From contig JAPVLO010000322.1 of assembly GCA_027257055.1 (NCBI GenBank), forward strand, positions 682,001 to 746,000: DNA of 64,000 nucleotides, read 5' to 3'. The notes beneath the pieces are model-generated. The model did not search any database, was not told the origin of the DNA, and saw nothing but the letters and a program-made list of their open reading frames with translations. Made by a program: the position numbers and the translations under genes. Below are positions 12,525-23,981 of the stretch, in pieces. Position 1 is the stretch's first letter. Every line of letters begins with the position of its first letter. The DNA comes from Cephalopachus bancanus (lineage: Eukaryota; Chordata; Mammalia; Primates; Tarsiidae).

Positions 12525-13057
12525 TCTTTTAAAAACTTTCAATGACTCCCCCACTGCCCATGGAATAAAGCCATAAAAAAATCTTTATAAGCTGGACCCC
12601 GGGTTCTTCACAGTATTGTATCCTTCTACCAAAACTCTAGCCCTTTAGCAGCAGCACACAGCTACTCTTTGCTCCTTAAACCCTTCTATTCACTATCACA
12701 TCTTCCTACCTTTGCATGTGCTATTTATTCCTTCTGTCCTCTCCCTACTCCATCCTCCTCCATCTGGCTAAATCCTATTCATCCCTAAAAGCCTTCCTTT
12801 GTCAAATTTCCCAATGAAACCCAAGTGGAGATACTCATTCTTCCTCTTGCTTCCACAGTACTTTATATATACCTCTGTTCTAGCACTTAATCACAGTATC
12901 ATAATTACTTGTTTGCATATATCTTTCCCTTGTTGGAGGTGAATAACCGCCAGAGCAGGAACCAGATCTCATTCACAATTCTGGCATCTCCAAGGCCTAA
13001 CACTGCGTCACCTCCAACAGCAATTTAATAATTGTTGGAGAATTGGAGGAATGAAGG
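12525..13057 (+). mobile_element. L2 LINE 3' region, sense
   Basis: Landmarks include caatgactcccccactgcccatggaataaagcc, tttgcatgtgctatttattccttctgtc, ctaaatcctattcatccctaaaagcc and the tail ttggaggtgaataaccgccagagcagg...aattgttggagaattggagg. It is the second L2 copy in the same orientation in this intron. Confidence 0.72.
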
Positions 13058-13060
13058 ATA

Positions 13061-14980
13061 TAGCCTGGTTCTCTAGGTTGCTGACCATTCTGAAATGTTA
13101 GGATCCGAAGTTATTATCTAATGTATTCTGTTTACTGGCCAGCTATCTGAAAGAAGTTTGGGGATATTTAGGAAAGGAGGGACAGCATTTATGTCCATGA
13201 TGAATCATCTACTCCTGCCAAGACCATGCTCACTTCCAACACACAGGGAGATGGTTGCCAAGCACAGTTCTGGAAAACCATGCTTGACAACCATTCCTGA
13301 CACAGCTGCAATACGCACAGCTCTGCTCCCCTCACGCTGCAAATGCATTCCTTCCCTTCTCACCTTTGCCCCTTTCAGGAGCAGTTTATGCAACTAAAAA
13401 CTTTAGCTCTCCTTCTGCATACAAAAATCCTGTTTTGGTTTGTAGAATAAGGCCACTACAAATTTACAGCAGCAGAGAGAGAGCTCCAAGTAATGTGGTG
13501 GCCAGCCAATGAGGGTCTAGAACATCCCCCATCATCATTATCTATTTCCCTGGCATGATCCTCACAAACTAACTCCCTTGGTCACTCTATTGATTCCAGC
13601 TCACTCCTTCGCTTAGGCAAACCATTCTATTAAGGCAGTAAGGGGATGTCTAAGTTTGGAAAATGCAGGAATTCCACACAGCAAAGTAACAAAGGCCCGG
13701 ATGCTAAGCCGGTCTGACTTCCCAGTGAGAATGGTGCAGTGGGGAGAAGAGATTGTTCTGCACCTATCACAAAGCAGACTGCACAACAACCTCATACAGT
13801 TCAAGTTAATTTACTTTGGCCAACCATTTTGACTCATTCCTTTCCTCAAGAAAGAGGTCTGTGTCTGGGAAGGATTAAATTCCTATACACCTGATCAAAG
13901 TGCTCCAGAGGAAAGCCAAACTGAGTGAGACAGCTAAAAGGACTGGATACAAGAGGCCTCTGCTGGAATGAGTCCTACTGCCCCCATCTTTCCCAGTTTA
14001 ATTTGCTTGGAAACCAACTTCCTTTCTGCTGGAGGCCACTGGCAACAAACATCATCCAGTGTGGAGCTGAGATTTCTTCACCTATTTTTGTTTTAATTCT
14101 GCTGACTTAAAGCTGTCACAGCCTGAGACAGCCCCAGTATATCTCCTCCCTCTGAAGAGTGCAGGGTCGCTCAAAAGCCTGCAAAGGAAACTTAATGGAA
14201 CCATTCACTGAGCAGCATTTTTTTTTCAATGAAGTTCAGCAGCACAATCTAACCTCTTTGTGCTCTGCAATGAACCACATTTCTTAAAAGAAAGACCACA
14301 GGGGGTTGACAGAAAACTTGCTGCAGGCAGGAAAAGCTGGACAGCTTACAGGGGTTGATGCAGAAGGGAACAAGCAGAAGGCCTATCAGGTCCGTTTTAG
14401 CATTTCATCTCTATTTTTTTTCTGCATTCCCAAGCAGAACTCCAATGCCACAAGGAATAAAAAAGGAGTGTTTTACAGTTTCTTCATTAGTTTCCCTCCA
14501 CTGGGTAGGTGTCGTAAACAAGTTTGCTGGACTCAGGCATAAGGGTTGAAGTTTCCTCTCCTTGCAATGAAAAGAAATTAAAGGCCTAGTCCAAGGGCCA
14601 GAGCTAAATAAAATGGGAGAAAATGCTGCCTATGTAGTTTCTGGGGAAACCTCCCCGTTTGCCAACCAACTGCCACCCAAAGCAAAATCCCAAACTAGAT
14701 GTTTAAAATTAAAGCAGGAGCCTCCAAGGCCACGCATCTCGGGCTTCCCCTCCAGGGACCTCCGGCAGTTGGGAAAATGCAATCCACAGATCCTCTGACT
14801 TGTCAAAACTTTCTCTGTCTACACCCTAGGTTCAGATTAGACATTAACTTGTAGAACCGTCTGGCCAAAGAGCCTGCAGGGGCTGAAATCTGAGTCCAAG
14901 ACAAATCTTTATTTCTCAGGAGAAAAAAAAGAGACCCTGCCTCACTCAGGCCCAGACCCCAAGGGGGTGGGGGCGGGGGC
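13061..14980. other. Unique intron downstream of the MAGYVPG promoter
   Basis: About 1.9 kb with no recognised repeat, which is unusual for this window. It directly abuts the CpG island. I see no convincing exon; conserved regulatory sequence is possible but not visible without alignment. Confidence 0.4.
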
Positions 14981-14989
14981 CGGGAGAGG

Positions 14990-16330
14990 TCTCTCCACCA
15001 AAAGCTGCACACTCACGGACACCGCTGCCCACCCGCCCCAAAGGCACAGGGCGGCCGGCGACCTCGGCTTCCTCGAGGCTCAGGGAGACAAAAGGGGGTG
15101 AGGGATCCTCCGGCGGCGCGCTCTGCCCAGCCTCCGCGAGAGGCAGATCGCACAGGCAGCAGGACGGGCGGCTGCCCCGGCGCCCAACTCCTCCTCCTCC
15201 TCCCCAGCAACTCTCCCAGCGGTCGGGCTCCCGGGCGGGCGCCTCGTCTCGCCTCCTTCCAGCTGGGGCCGGATAGCAGGGCAAATCATGGACCCGGGTG
15301 TGAACGCGCCGACGGCCCGAGGGAGCGTTCCCGAGGCTTATCTCCGCTCGGTAAATAAACCGGCCCCGGCGCGGGGGCGCGCGACCCCGCGCGGCCGCCC
15401 CACCTGCGGCCGCCGAGCCCACCGGCTCCGAAGGCCGGGCCGCGGGCTCCGGCCAGCGCCCGGCCCTACCTTTGTAGCGCTCCAGCACATCCTCGTACGC
15501 CTGCACGAACTCCTTCTCCTGGCTGCGGTTGGTCGGCTGCTGACCCGGCACGTAGCCGGCCATGGCCGCCCGCGCCGCCCGCCCCGGGGGGCGCCGGTCC
15601 CAGGCCCGCGCGCTGAGGCGGCGGCGGCGGCCCCAGCCTCGGCCCTTTGTGCGCCTCGGGGCGGCGGCGGCGCCCTCGCTCTCTGCGGTCCGCTCTTCGT
15701 CCGCCTCGCCGGCCCGGCAGTCGCGCTCCGCTCCTCAGCCCGTCCACAGCCTGCCCGCTCTCGCCCCGCCGGTCCCGGCTGGCGTTTCCGCCTCCCCACC
15801 CCTCGGCTCCGCTCCTCCCTCAGCCCGCCCCGGCGCGGCGGCGGCGGCTCCTCCTGTCAGGAGCGCCCGGCCCGGCCCGCTCCCCGCCCTCTCCCCGCCG
15901 CCTCCGCGGCCCGGCGCGTCCTCGGCCCCGGGGCTGCGGCCGGGTGGGCCCTGATGGCGGCCGACCCCCGCCCGGCCGGGTCGGGGTCTCGGAGCCGTGG
16001 GGAGCGAGAGGCCAGCCCGCGCGAGAGTCCCGCCGGGCAGGAGGCCCGCGCGCGGCACGTTCAAAGGCTGGGCCGGCCCGAGCGCCAGGGGGACCCCGGG
16101 CACTCCACGGGGTGGGCGGGCTGCCCCGGCCGGCCCTGACCTCCCCCGCGGCCGGGACAAAGGAGGGAGCCCCCTGGCTAGCGAGAAATCGTGCTGGGCC
16201 TGTGCGGCTGGAGAAGGACCTGGAGACACCGAAGGCCAGGCGGAGAGCGGAAGGCCGAGACGCCTCAGATCCCGGGCGACGTGGTCAGACCAGGACAAGG
16301 GCAAGACCCAGACAGGGCTGCAGGGTGAGG
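14990..16330. promoter_or_regulatory. MACF1: CpG island, internal MACF1 promoter
   Basis: G+C and CpG density are very high across about 1.3 kb, with many gcggcgg and ccgcgc strings, and no repeats inside. It surrounds the alternative first coding exon at 15470-15563. By its position it should drive the shorter-N-terminus transcripts on the minus strand. There is no obvious TATA box, as expected for a CpG-island promoter. The long frames seen here on both strands (up to 290 codons) result from GC richness. Confidence 0.9.
15470..15563 (-). CDS. MACF1: MACF1 alternative first coding exon (MAGYVPG isoform)
   Basis: The exon encodes 31 residues starting MAGYVPGQQP and ending QAYEDVLERYK, then one extra base before the donor (AAAG|GTAGGG, intron from 15469). 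The sequence parallels the N-terminus of the paralogous DST/BPAG1 isoform, MAGYLS...EYLQAYEDVLERYK, which precedes the CH1 domain starting DERD. The start codon at 15563-15561 lies in a strong context (G at -3, G at +4). The one-base overhang matches that of the exon at 34094, so both can join the same downstream exon. This isoform would lack the Ser/Arg-rich leader of the longer form. Confidence 0.93.
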
Positions 16331-18319
16331 CCCAGGGAAACACAGACCACAAAGAAGCCCGGGAACAAAGGGCTTTCCAGAAACAGGAGAAACTGAACCA
16401 GAAGTGACGGCAGACCCAGCACCATGAAGTAAACCAGGCCAAGAGCCAGAGCCTGGGAGATGACAACCGAGGGGGGAATGAGGTCAGGATTCTGACTGCA
16501 CCGTCGCGTGAGGAAGAGGAGAGGCAGGAGGACATAAATCTGTGGGGAACAGACCCTACAGGACGCCTAAACTGTGACAGCCATCCGAGCAGACGGACAT
16601 AGATCAAAAGGGAGAGATGTGGGCGCCTGAGACTGAACTAGGACTGTTAGGAACAAAGAAAGGACTCTGGAGCATACTGGTCAGGGAAGGAAAGGGAAGC
16701 CAATTATTCTCTGTCACCAGGAGAAAGGAAAGAGTAAAAAAAGGAAACTGGTAAATTCGGGTAGGGATCTATTTGGGACCATTTTGAGGAGGGAGTTTCC
16801 AACATCATCTGATGCTCTACTCAGTTGTGTGTCATTTAACCCCAGTATTAATGGAATATGCTGGGGTCAAGAGCGGAGAATGAGGAACTCTGGTAAATGT
16901 AGGTGACACTTTTTGCCCACATCTACCCCCAATGCAGCCGTTTTCCACCCTCTGTTAACCTGATTTTTCAGGAGGTGTGGAGAGGTGGTTGTGGATAAGA
17001 AGATAGGCTGGCTGATCTCACAATAAGGGCACATCAGCAAGAAAATAATTCATGAGACACTGAGCAGTCAAAATTGGGACTTGGGCTATCATTTCAGTTC
17101 ACATTCTCAAGATTATGAAGGAGGAGCTTCCTGCCCCTGAGGCAGGGACTGTATCTCTCCACCTTTTGAGTAGTGCCAAGTATTTGGTCAATGCTCAGCA
17201 TATTAATAAGGAGAAATGATGCTTTTCGCTAATAGGTTCACGCTGATTGTTTCCACATCACACCATAATCAGAAATCGGATGAGCAAGTCATTAATCATA
17301 TCTTTTCCCATCAAGTTTTGCTGGCCTGCCCAAGTTGTAGGCATGGAGATTGGACAGGGAAGGGCCTGAAAGAGGACAGGGAGGATGCTTAGATAAATGC
17401 TCATTTCCTTCCAGTGTAATCTTGTGTGCCTAAAAAAAAAAAAAACGAGTTCACTGTTTACTGTCAGCTACTAATGAACTCAGTTTACAAAAAGAAAGGG
17501 AATAAGTTTGAAGTGTATATATATTTTAAACAAAAGGCTTCAGTGGAAAATGCAGGATGAGCCAGTGATTGATGGCACAAGCACATTTTTCGTAAACAGT
17601 AAAGAATATAGAAGTGCTAACTCTGGGGATCTTGACTGTATCCATGCTGAGTCATCTGCGTTTCCTATATTATCTTATACCAGTAGGACTAAGAAGGCCT
17701 AGACACAAATCACACATACACACACCTCCACCCTCGCCCCCAAACAAACATCTGTCTCTTCATTTTCATTACAGTAAATAGAAAAGTCCCTCCATTCCCT
17801 CCTGGGATTGCTACATGCTGACTGATGCTTGCCAAAGATGAGGCAAAAACAGGAACAAGAAGGGAAAGCGTCTACTCTGGGAACAGAGAGAAGACCTGGG
17901 GGTTTGGGGGGAGAAGTCAAGGGGTTTGAGATTCCTATGAAGGAAACACAGAAATTAAGAAAGAAAGTTCTGCTTTGGGTTGTGCTGGAGGGCTTCTCTG
18001 AGACTCAAGTTGCTTTCTTGACAAAATTTGCATTTAAATGCTCCCATGAGATTTTGAAGTAAAGCATTCTTCTAATGAATGGAAAGGGGGAAGTCCACAT
18101 GTTTGGCTGATGTTCCTGTTTTATAAAGAGAAAATTTTACAAGGATAGAGGAACAAAGCAGCTGGGGGCGGGGATGGGAAGAAGAAAGTCTATGAAGGGG
18201 AGATTTTTCGTCTTTTTTCAAGCAACAGTCTAAATTTATAGCCAGACCACACAGTCAGGAAAGCTCTGAGCCTTTCTCCTTTTGGTCTTAGATTTCTCTT
18301 TGCTCCTGATGGGCAAATC
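16331..18319. other. Unique intron upstream of the internal promoter
   Basis: Almost 2 kb without recognised Alu or L1; a small L2-like tail may lie at 17130-17215. A 13-base A run is at about 17432. Like the other side of the CpG island, it is conspicuously free of recent insertions. Confidence 0.4.
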
Positions 18320-18334
18320 TGCTGTTGCATTTCT

Positions 18335-18615
18335 TTTTTTTTGAGTTGGAGTCTCACTCTGTCGCCCAGACTGGAGTGCAGTGGCTGCTCCCGGCCACCG
18401 CAGCCTCGACCCGCTGGGCTCCGGCGTTCCTTCTGCCTCAACCTTCCAAGTAGCCAGAATCACAGGCATGCGCTACCACGCCCGGCTGATTTTTTGATTT
18501 ATTGTAAAGATGAGGTCTCGCTGCCCAGGCGGGTCTCGAACCCGCAGGCTCAGGCAATCCACTCACCTCAGCCTCCCAAAGGCGCGGGATTACAGGCTGA
18601 GCCACCGAGCCCGGC
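18335..18615 (-). mobile_element. Young Alu, antisense, five-base-deletion subtype
   Basis: Target-site duplication tgctgttgcatttct is perfect (about 18322 and 18618). The inter-arm region reads gctgattttttgatttattg and the left arm aggtctcgctgcccaggcggg, which mark the subtype lacking acttg. Confidence 0.95.
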
Positions 18616-18644
18616 TTGCTGTTGCATTTCTAAGGAGGATGCGG

Positions 18645-18661
18645 GGCGGCGGGGGGGGGGC
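18645..18661. repeat. G-rich tract
   Basis: A short ggggcggcgggggggggg run, the purest G tract outside the CpG islands. Confidence 0.8.
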
Positions 18662-18977
18662 GAAGGAGGTAAGGTGTACTGGGAAGGGCATCTAGTGGGG
18701 GAGAAGGGTAATACAAGGAAAAAAACCCTGGTGTCCTCCCCCACTAAAGCCTCATCAAATATCCCTCTCCCTAAAGCCTTGTCACTTTCAATTTCAGCTC
18801 CTCAAATGTGCTCTTTCTCCTCAACACCTTCCCACCTGCCTTTCTCCCAGCCTATAACCCTTCATCACTCTCTTCCTTTAGTCTCTGCTGAAACTCTGAG
18901 GGCTGGAGGAACTTCCTTGACCCTCCTCTCCAAGTTAATAGGTCCTCTTCTACCCTGTATTCTTCTTTGGTCTTTCT

Positions 18978-19267
18978 TTTTTTTTTTTGAGTCAGAGTCT
19001 CACTCTGTCGCCCAGACTGGAGTGCAGTGGCACGCTCCCGGCCACTGCAGCCTCGACCTGCTGGGCTCCGGCGATCCTTCCGCCTCAGCCTTCCAAATAG
19101 CCAGAACTACAGGCGCACACTACCACGCCCAGCTAATTTTTGATTTATTGTAGAGACAAGGTCTCGCCAAGTTGCCCAGGCAGGTCTCGAACCCACGGGC
19201 TCAGGCAATCCACTTACCTCGGCCTCTCAAAGTGCTGGGATTACAGGCTGAGCCACCGAGCCCAGCC
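18978..19267 (-). mobile_element. Alu, antisense
   Basis: Full dimer starting after a 12-base T run. Target-site duplication ttggtctttc at about 18968 and 19268. Confidence 0.94.
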
Positions 19268-19410
19268 TTGGTCTTTCATCCTTACTAAATCATTAGTTCC
19301 CTGAGGCCTGGGGTTGTTATCTGTCTTGTTCACCACAGGATCCTTAGCATCTAGCAAATGATCTGGCACATACAGGGCACTGATTAAATATTTGTTTAAA
19401 AATTTGATTA
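19268..19410 (+). repeat. L2 3' tail (tentative)
   Basis: ttagttccctgaggcctggggttgttatctgtcttgttcaccacaggatccttagcatc...gattaaatatttgttt matches the typical non-coding L2 3' end in order and spacing. Confidence 0.6.
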
Positions 19411-19591
19411 AGGTCGGGCATACAAAATCTTCCATATTTAGATCTCTACTTTCCTCTTCAGGCTGATCTCCCATGACAACCTTGTATGTACAATATTCCC
19501 CTATAATCTGGACCTTCACCTAGAATGTCCAACCCACCAAACTCCACCTACTGAAATATACCTTGAAAAGTCACCCTATAAGTGATATGAA

Positions 19592-19718
19592 GTTTGTTTA
19601 TTGTTAGAGAAAGGGTCTTGCTATGTTGCCCAGGTTTGTCTCAAACTCCTGGCCTCAAGCGATCCTCCACTTCAGTCTCCTGAGTAGTTGGGATTACAAG
19701 CACAAATCACCGTAGCCA
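19592..19718 (-). mobile_element. Alu-type monomer, antisense
   Basis: Single arm, gggtcttgctatgttgcccagg to caccgtagccagtg. The flanks agtgatatgaagtt and agtgacatgaagtt form a target-site duplication with one mismatch, so this is an original monomer insertion. Confidence 0.85.
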
Positions 19719-19847
19719 GTGACATGAAGTTATTTTTAACCCACCCAGGTATAAGAGGCTCTTCTCAAAATCCCAACTGCATTTTCTTTCCCCTATTTCT
19801 GAGGCTTCAACCACATGTGTTGCGGGTGTCTGCATCACTGCCTCCCT

Positions 19848-19968
19848 AACCTCGTTGTTCATAAGTTATTTGAGGGCAGAAATGTCTATGTCATCTTTCT
19901 TCATCACTGGGCCTAACACAAAACTTTGCACCTAGTAAATGTTCGACAAATATTTGCTAAGGAAATGG
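19848..19968 (+). repeat. L2 3' tail (tentative)
   Basis: Reads gttatttgagggcagaaatgtctatgtc...cactgggcctaacacaaaactttgcacctagtaaatgttcgacaaatatttgct, the usual L2 3' end. Confidence 0.6.
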
Positions 19969-20033
19969 GTGTTTCCTTGAACTCATATGGAGGTGGGAGA
20001 GGGGGCCAGATCTATGAATTAAGACAGCTGAGA

Positions 20034-20323
20034 GCCGGGCTCGGTGGCTCAGCCTGTAATCCCGTGCCTTTGGGAGGCTGAGGTGAGTGGATTGCCTGAG
20101 CCCGCGGGTTCGAGACCCGCCTGGGCAGCGAGACCTCATCTCTACAGTAAATCAAAAAATCAGCCGGGCGTGGTAGCGCATGCCTGTAATTCTGGCTACT
20201 AGGAAGGCTGAGGCGGAAGGATCGCCGGAGCCCAGCAGGTCGAGGCTGCAGTGGCCGGGAGCGTGCCGCTGCACTCCAGTCTGGGCAACAGAGTGAGGCT
20301 CCAACTCAAAAAAAAAAAAACAA
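20034..20323 (+). mobile_element. Young Alu, sense, five-base-deletion subtype
   Basis: Contains gcgggttcgagacccgcctgggcagcgagacc and aaaaaatcagccgggcg. Target-site duplication acagctgaga. One of the cleanest T-arm-like copies. Confidence 0.95.
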
Positions 20324-20537
20324 AAACAGCTGAGAATCCAATTCAGTTTCTACACATGGTCAAGGGATGAGGATACTTCATGTGCAGAGAGAAAAGGGAG
20401 AAGTGCAAAAATTATTTCTCCTACTAGTGCTCCTCCCCCAATCTCTGGAAGGTTTACTCCACAACTCTTCTTCAGTTTGGCTCATGCTTCATTCTTTTAC
20501 ATGTGTTAATTGAAGTTTTATAAATAAATTATTTGCA

Positions 20538-20837
20538 GCCGGGCTTGGTGGCTCAGCCTGTAATCCCGCACCTTTAGGAGGCTGAGATGAGTGGATTGCC
20601 TGAGCCCGTGGGTTCGAGACCCACCTGGGCAACTTGGCGAGGCCTCATCTCTACAATAAAAATAAAAAATTAGCCGGGCGTGGTAGTGCATGCCTGTAGT
20701 TCCAGTTACCTGGAAGACTGAGGCGGAAGGATCGCCGGAGCCCAGCAGGTCGAGGCTGCGGTGGCCGGGAGCGGCCACTGCACTCCAGTCTCGGTGACAG
20801 GGTGAGACTCCAACTCAAAAAATAAATAAATAAGTAA
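20538..20837 (+). mobile_element. Young Alu, sense, with compensated hairpin
   Basis: Target-site duplication aataaattatttgc on both sides. The B-box hairpin reads gtgggttcgagacccac: compared with sister copies a C-G pair has become T-A with both sides changed. Confidence 0.95.
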
Positions 20838-20869
20838 ATAATAAATTATTTGCTAGTAGGGTGTGTATG

Positions 20870-20900
20870 TGTATGCGCGCGCACACACACACACACATAT
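20870..20900. repeat. (GT)n/(GC)n/(CA)n microsatellite
   Basis: gtgtatgcgcgcgcacacacacacacacat, an alternating purine-pyrimidine tract able to adopt Z-DNA in principle. Confidence 0.85.
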
Positions 20901-21644
20901 TCTCTCCATTCCCCCCCTGCAAGGATAGCTGTCTCCTGTGCCTTTTACATTTCCTCGTAGTAGCTGATGCCAGGCATTGAAGGGACTACCCCAAGCCTTA
21001 TCCTCTGGCTCGCTCTCGGAAGAAAAGTACCTAGTTCTAGTCTCAGGAGGGCAACACTCGGGCACAGTGTTTTAGCCAATTTCAGTCAAAGTTCCCTTTC
21101 TGCCCATGTCCTGGAAACTCTAAGCATTGCCTCAAGTTCCTAAATCTGCTCTGGGGTAAAAAAACCTTTGTCCACTCTTCTGCTGCCCTCTTCTGTTCAG
21201 AAAGTGCAACATCTCTCATTTAAGAGGCCTGGACGGTGCCAGCCACCCAGGAAGACAAGATCCCTGCCACAGGCAGCCCGTCACCATAGCAACCCTCAAA
21301 ATGGTTACTCAGCCATCTGTGTTACCACAGCAACCAGGCAAGTCTCTCCACCTCAGCCTCTCCCTGGGTCTTCTACCCTGGCTTGTCAGAGCCAATGCCA
21401 AAGAATCTCCAGTGCTTACCAGGGGATATGAGCATAGGCTGAACCCCTGGCAGGCAGCTATCCCAAAGGGGCGTGGAATGTCTCACCCGCCAGGGGCTTC
21501 CTGAAGCACAGTGGAGATAATGGGTGTTAAGGCACTCTGTGAACCTTGAAGTGCGGCACAGATGTTAGCTATTATTAAACTACTGTTCCTTGTAATGGGG
21601 GAGGCAGTGGGTTGCCCTAGGCAAAACTAGCGCCATTCCTAGTT
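20901..21644. other. Unique intron, nothing recognised
   Basis: No repeat or exon recognised. Confidence 0.4.
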
Positions 21645-21805
21645 TGGCCCCTTACTGGCTGGAAGACCTTGAGCAAATGGCTGAACTCTTTGGGTTTCTG
21701 CTTCCTCTACTGTAGCACATCTGCTTCCTAAAGTTGATTTGAAGATTAGATCAAATAGAGCATGTAAGACGCGAAACACAAGCCTGGCATTGGGAACATA
21801 GCAAT
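21645..21805 (+). repeat. MIR SINE, sense
   Basis: ccccttactggctggaagaccttgagcaaatggctgaactctttgggtttctgcttcctctactgta... follows the MIR core cacttactagctgtgtgaccttgggcaag and 3' half. Confidence 0.75.
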
Positions 21806-21866
21806 AGTACTTAGAAAATGTATTGCCCCCTCTGCTCTCTCCCAGCTTCTTTGTGAATTAAAGTGG

Positions 21867-22171
21867 TTTTTTTTGTTTTGTTTTGTTTTGGTTTTTTTGA
21901 GTTGGAGTCTCACTCTGTCGCCCAGACTGGAGTGCAGTGGCCGCTCCCAGCCACCGCAGCCTCCACCTGCTGGGCTCCGGCGATCCTTCCACCTCAGCCT
22001 TCCGAGTAGCCGGAATTACAGGCATGCGCTACCACGCCCGGCTGATTTTTTGATTTACTGTAGAGATGAGGTCTCGCTGCCCAGGCGGGTCTCGAACCCG
22101 CGGGCTCAGGCAATCCACTCACCTCAGCCTCCCAAAGGCACGGGATTACAGGCTGAGCCACCCAGCCCGGC
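21867..22171 (-). mobile_element. Young Alu, antisense, five-base-deletion subtype
   Basis: Long T-rich start with gttttgttttgttttg interruptions. The left arm has tcgctgcccaggcgggtctcgaacccgcgggc. Target-site duplication gaattaaagtg. Confidence 0.95.
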
Positions 22172-22441
22172 GAATTAAAGTGTTTTATCTTCACTCTTGA
22201 AGGAATCAGGCTAACATGAGCCCTGTTCAACCACATCCAATCTCATTTCCTGCTCTGAGGCAGGAGAGGGTCTCATCCTGTGTGGGTCCTCTGAGGTTCC
22301 TACCAAACAGGATTGCCAGTAGTCTGCACTCTTTGTAAGGCCTCCAAACTGGGAAGTGTGGCTTGTCTACCTATGAAACTTCCCTTCACTTGAAACAACA
22401 TCCCCCATTCACCACCACCTCAAGATAGAAACCTCTAAAGG

Positions 22442-22732
22442 GAGCTGGGCACAGTGGCTGGTGTCTGTAATCCCAGCACTTTGAGAGGCGGAGGCGAAAG
22501 GATTGCCTGAGCCCACTGGTTCAAGACCAGCCTGGGGAACTTGGCAAGACCTCATCTCTACAATCAATAAAAAAATTAGCATGGTGGTGGCGTGTGCCTG
22601 TAGTTCCAGCTACTTGGAAGGCTGAAGCAGAAGGATCGCCTGAGCCCAGCAGGTCGAGACTGCGGTGGCTGTGAGCATGCAACTGCACTCCAGCCTGGGT
22701 GACAGAGTGAGACTTCAACTCAAAAAAATAAA
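22442..22732 (+). mobile_element. Alu, sense, with target-site duplication
   Basis: Full dimer between copies of agaaacctctaaaggg (16 bases, about 22427 and 22734). Confidence 0.95.
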
Positions 22733-22914
22733 AGAAACCTCTAAAGGGGCAGTAACAGGCAGCCTGGAAGCAGTACAAATCCCTGAGGTCCTAGAGAGCA
22801 GCGGCTGCTGCTCTCAGTTGAGATCAGAGTCACATATAACAATTCACCAGTATCAGGGTAGTCCTGGGCAAAGGGCCCTCTCACAAGAACAGAATCCATT
22901 CCCTCCATGATTTT

Positions 22915-23203
22915 TTTTTTTTTTTTTTTGAGTTGGCGTCTCACTCTGTTGTCCAGACTGGAGGGCTGTGGCCGCTCCAGGCCACCGCAGCCTCAACCTG
23001 CTGGGCTCCGGTGATTCTTCCGCCTCAGCCTTCCAAGTAGCTGGAACTACAGGCGCACTACCACACCTGGCTAATTTTTTGATTTATTGTAGAGATGAGG
23101 TCTCGCCAAGTTGCCCAGGTGGGTCTCAAATCCGCGGGTTTAGGCAATCCACTCACCTCAGCCTCCCAAAGCGCGGGATTATAGGCTGAGCCACCGAGCC
23201 TGG
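22915..23203 (-). mobile_element. Alu, antisense
   Basis: Begins in a T run of about 20. Flanks ccctccatgatttt and ccctctatgatttt differ by one base. Confidence 0.94.
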
Positions 23204-23745
23204 CTCCCTCTATGATTTTAAAGACTTCAATCCTATTGCATCTCAACTTCAGTTTCTCAATATTGAATCCTTGAAATCCGTGGTTGGGATACTTTCCTCA
23301 ATTACACTGGCAGGGTCCAATTCAAACCCAGGGTCCATGAGCTTGAGGTGATTTGGACCAAACAGACAGACATTATCCTCAGAAATCAAGTTTCCAGACA
23401 CAGAACTGTAGCCTAGCTCTGCATGTTCTGGGAGTAGAGCATGAACCTCAACCTGGAAGGGCCAGAGGATCAGTCTAACAACATTAGGAGGGACATATGC
23501 CCTGGCATTCAGGAATTGAAATCCCTCATGAAGTCTCTGAGCAGTGGGTCAGGTGGCACTGGTTCCAGTCTTTAGACATGGACTCTGAAGCAGGTAAACT
23601 GGTGTGTTTACTAGTAAGGAAAAAGGGGTGTGAAACAATGGTTCAAGAGTGTAGGAGGTAAATGCATATGATTACTGGAACTTTCTTTTACCTAACTGGG
23701 GAGGCAGAACTGGGGTTATGATATCATTTTATACACATATATATA

Positions 23746-23746
<1 letters not shown>
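23204..23746. other. Unique intron, nothing recognised
   Basis: No ORF over 60 codons and no recognisable repeat. Confidence 0.4.
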
Positions 23747-23747
<1 letters not shown>

Positions 23748-23803
<56 letters not shown>

Positions 23804-23807
23804 TGTA
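23748..23807. repeat. (GT)n microsatellite, about 28 units
   Basis: A nearly pure GT tract preceded by (AT)n. It is the longest dinucleotide array in the window and likely polymorphic. Confidence 0.97.
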
Positions 23808-23919
23808 GTTTTTCATCCACAGTTCCTGGCTCATAACTCCCATAGCCCTTGTTACAGTTTTCTGTTATACTGTTGGGGCACTTTAGGTCTCAGAAGCAGA
23901 CCTCAGAAAACAGAACCAA

Positions 23920-23932
23920 TCTCTCTCTCTCT

Positions 23933-23979
<47 letters not shown>
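23920..23979. repeat. (CT)n microsatellite, about 29 units
   Basis: Pure CT except one ctcctt break, 112 bases after the GT array. Confidence 0.97.

Positions 23980-23981
<2 letters not shown>

Noticed and set aside
15288..16607. Long open frames on both strands in the 15-16.6 kb CpG island (up to 290 codons)
   Set aside because: They overlap each other in many frames, are Pro/Arg/Gly/Ala-rich and have no domain; the cause is low stop-codon frequency in GC-rich DNA.
18341..19153. 270-codon frame as a protein
   Set aside because: It is translated antisense Alu at both ends with unique sequence between. Similar peptides ([24 protein letters not shown]) recur at each antisense Alu.
20100..20130. 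tRNA gene suggested by the GGTTCGAGACCC box
   Set aside because: The surrounding sequence is an Alu, with no acceptor, D or anticodon arms; only the T-arm-like hairpin is present.
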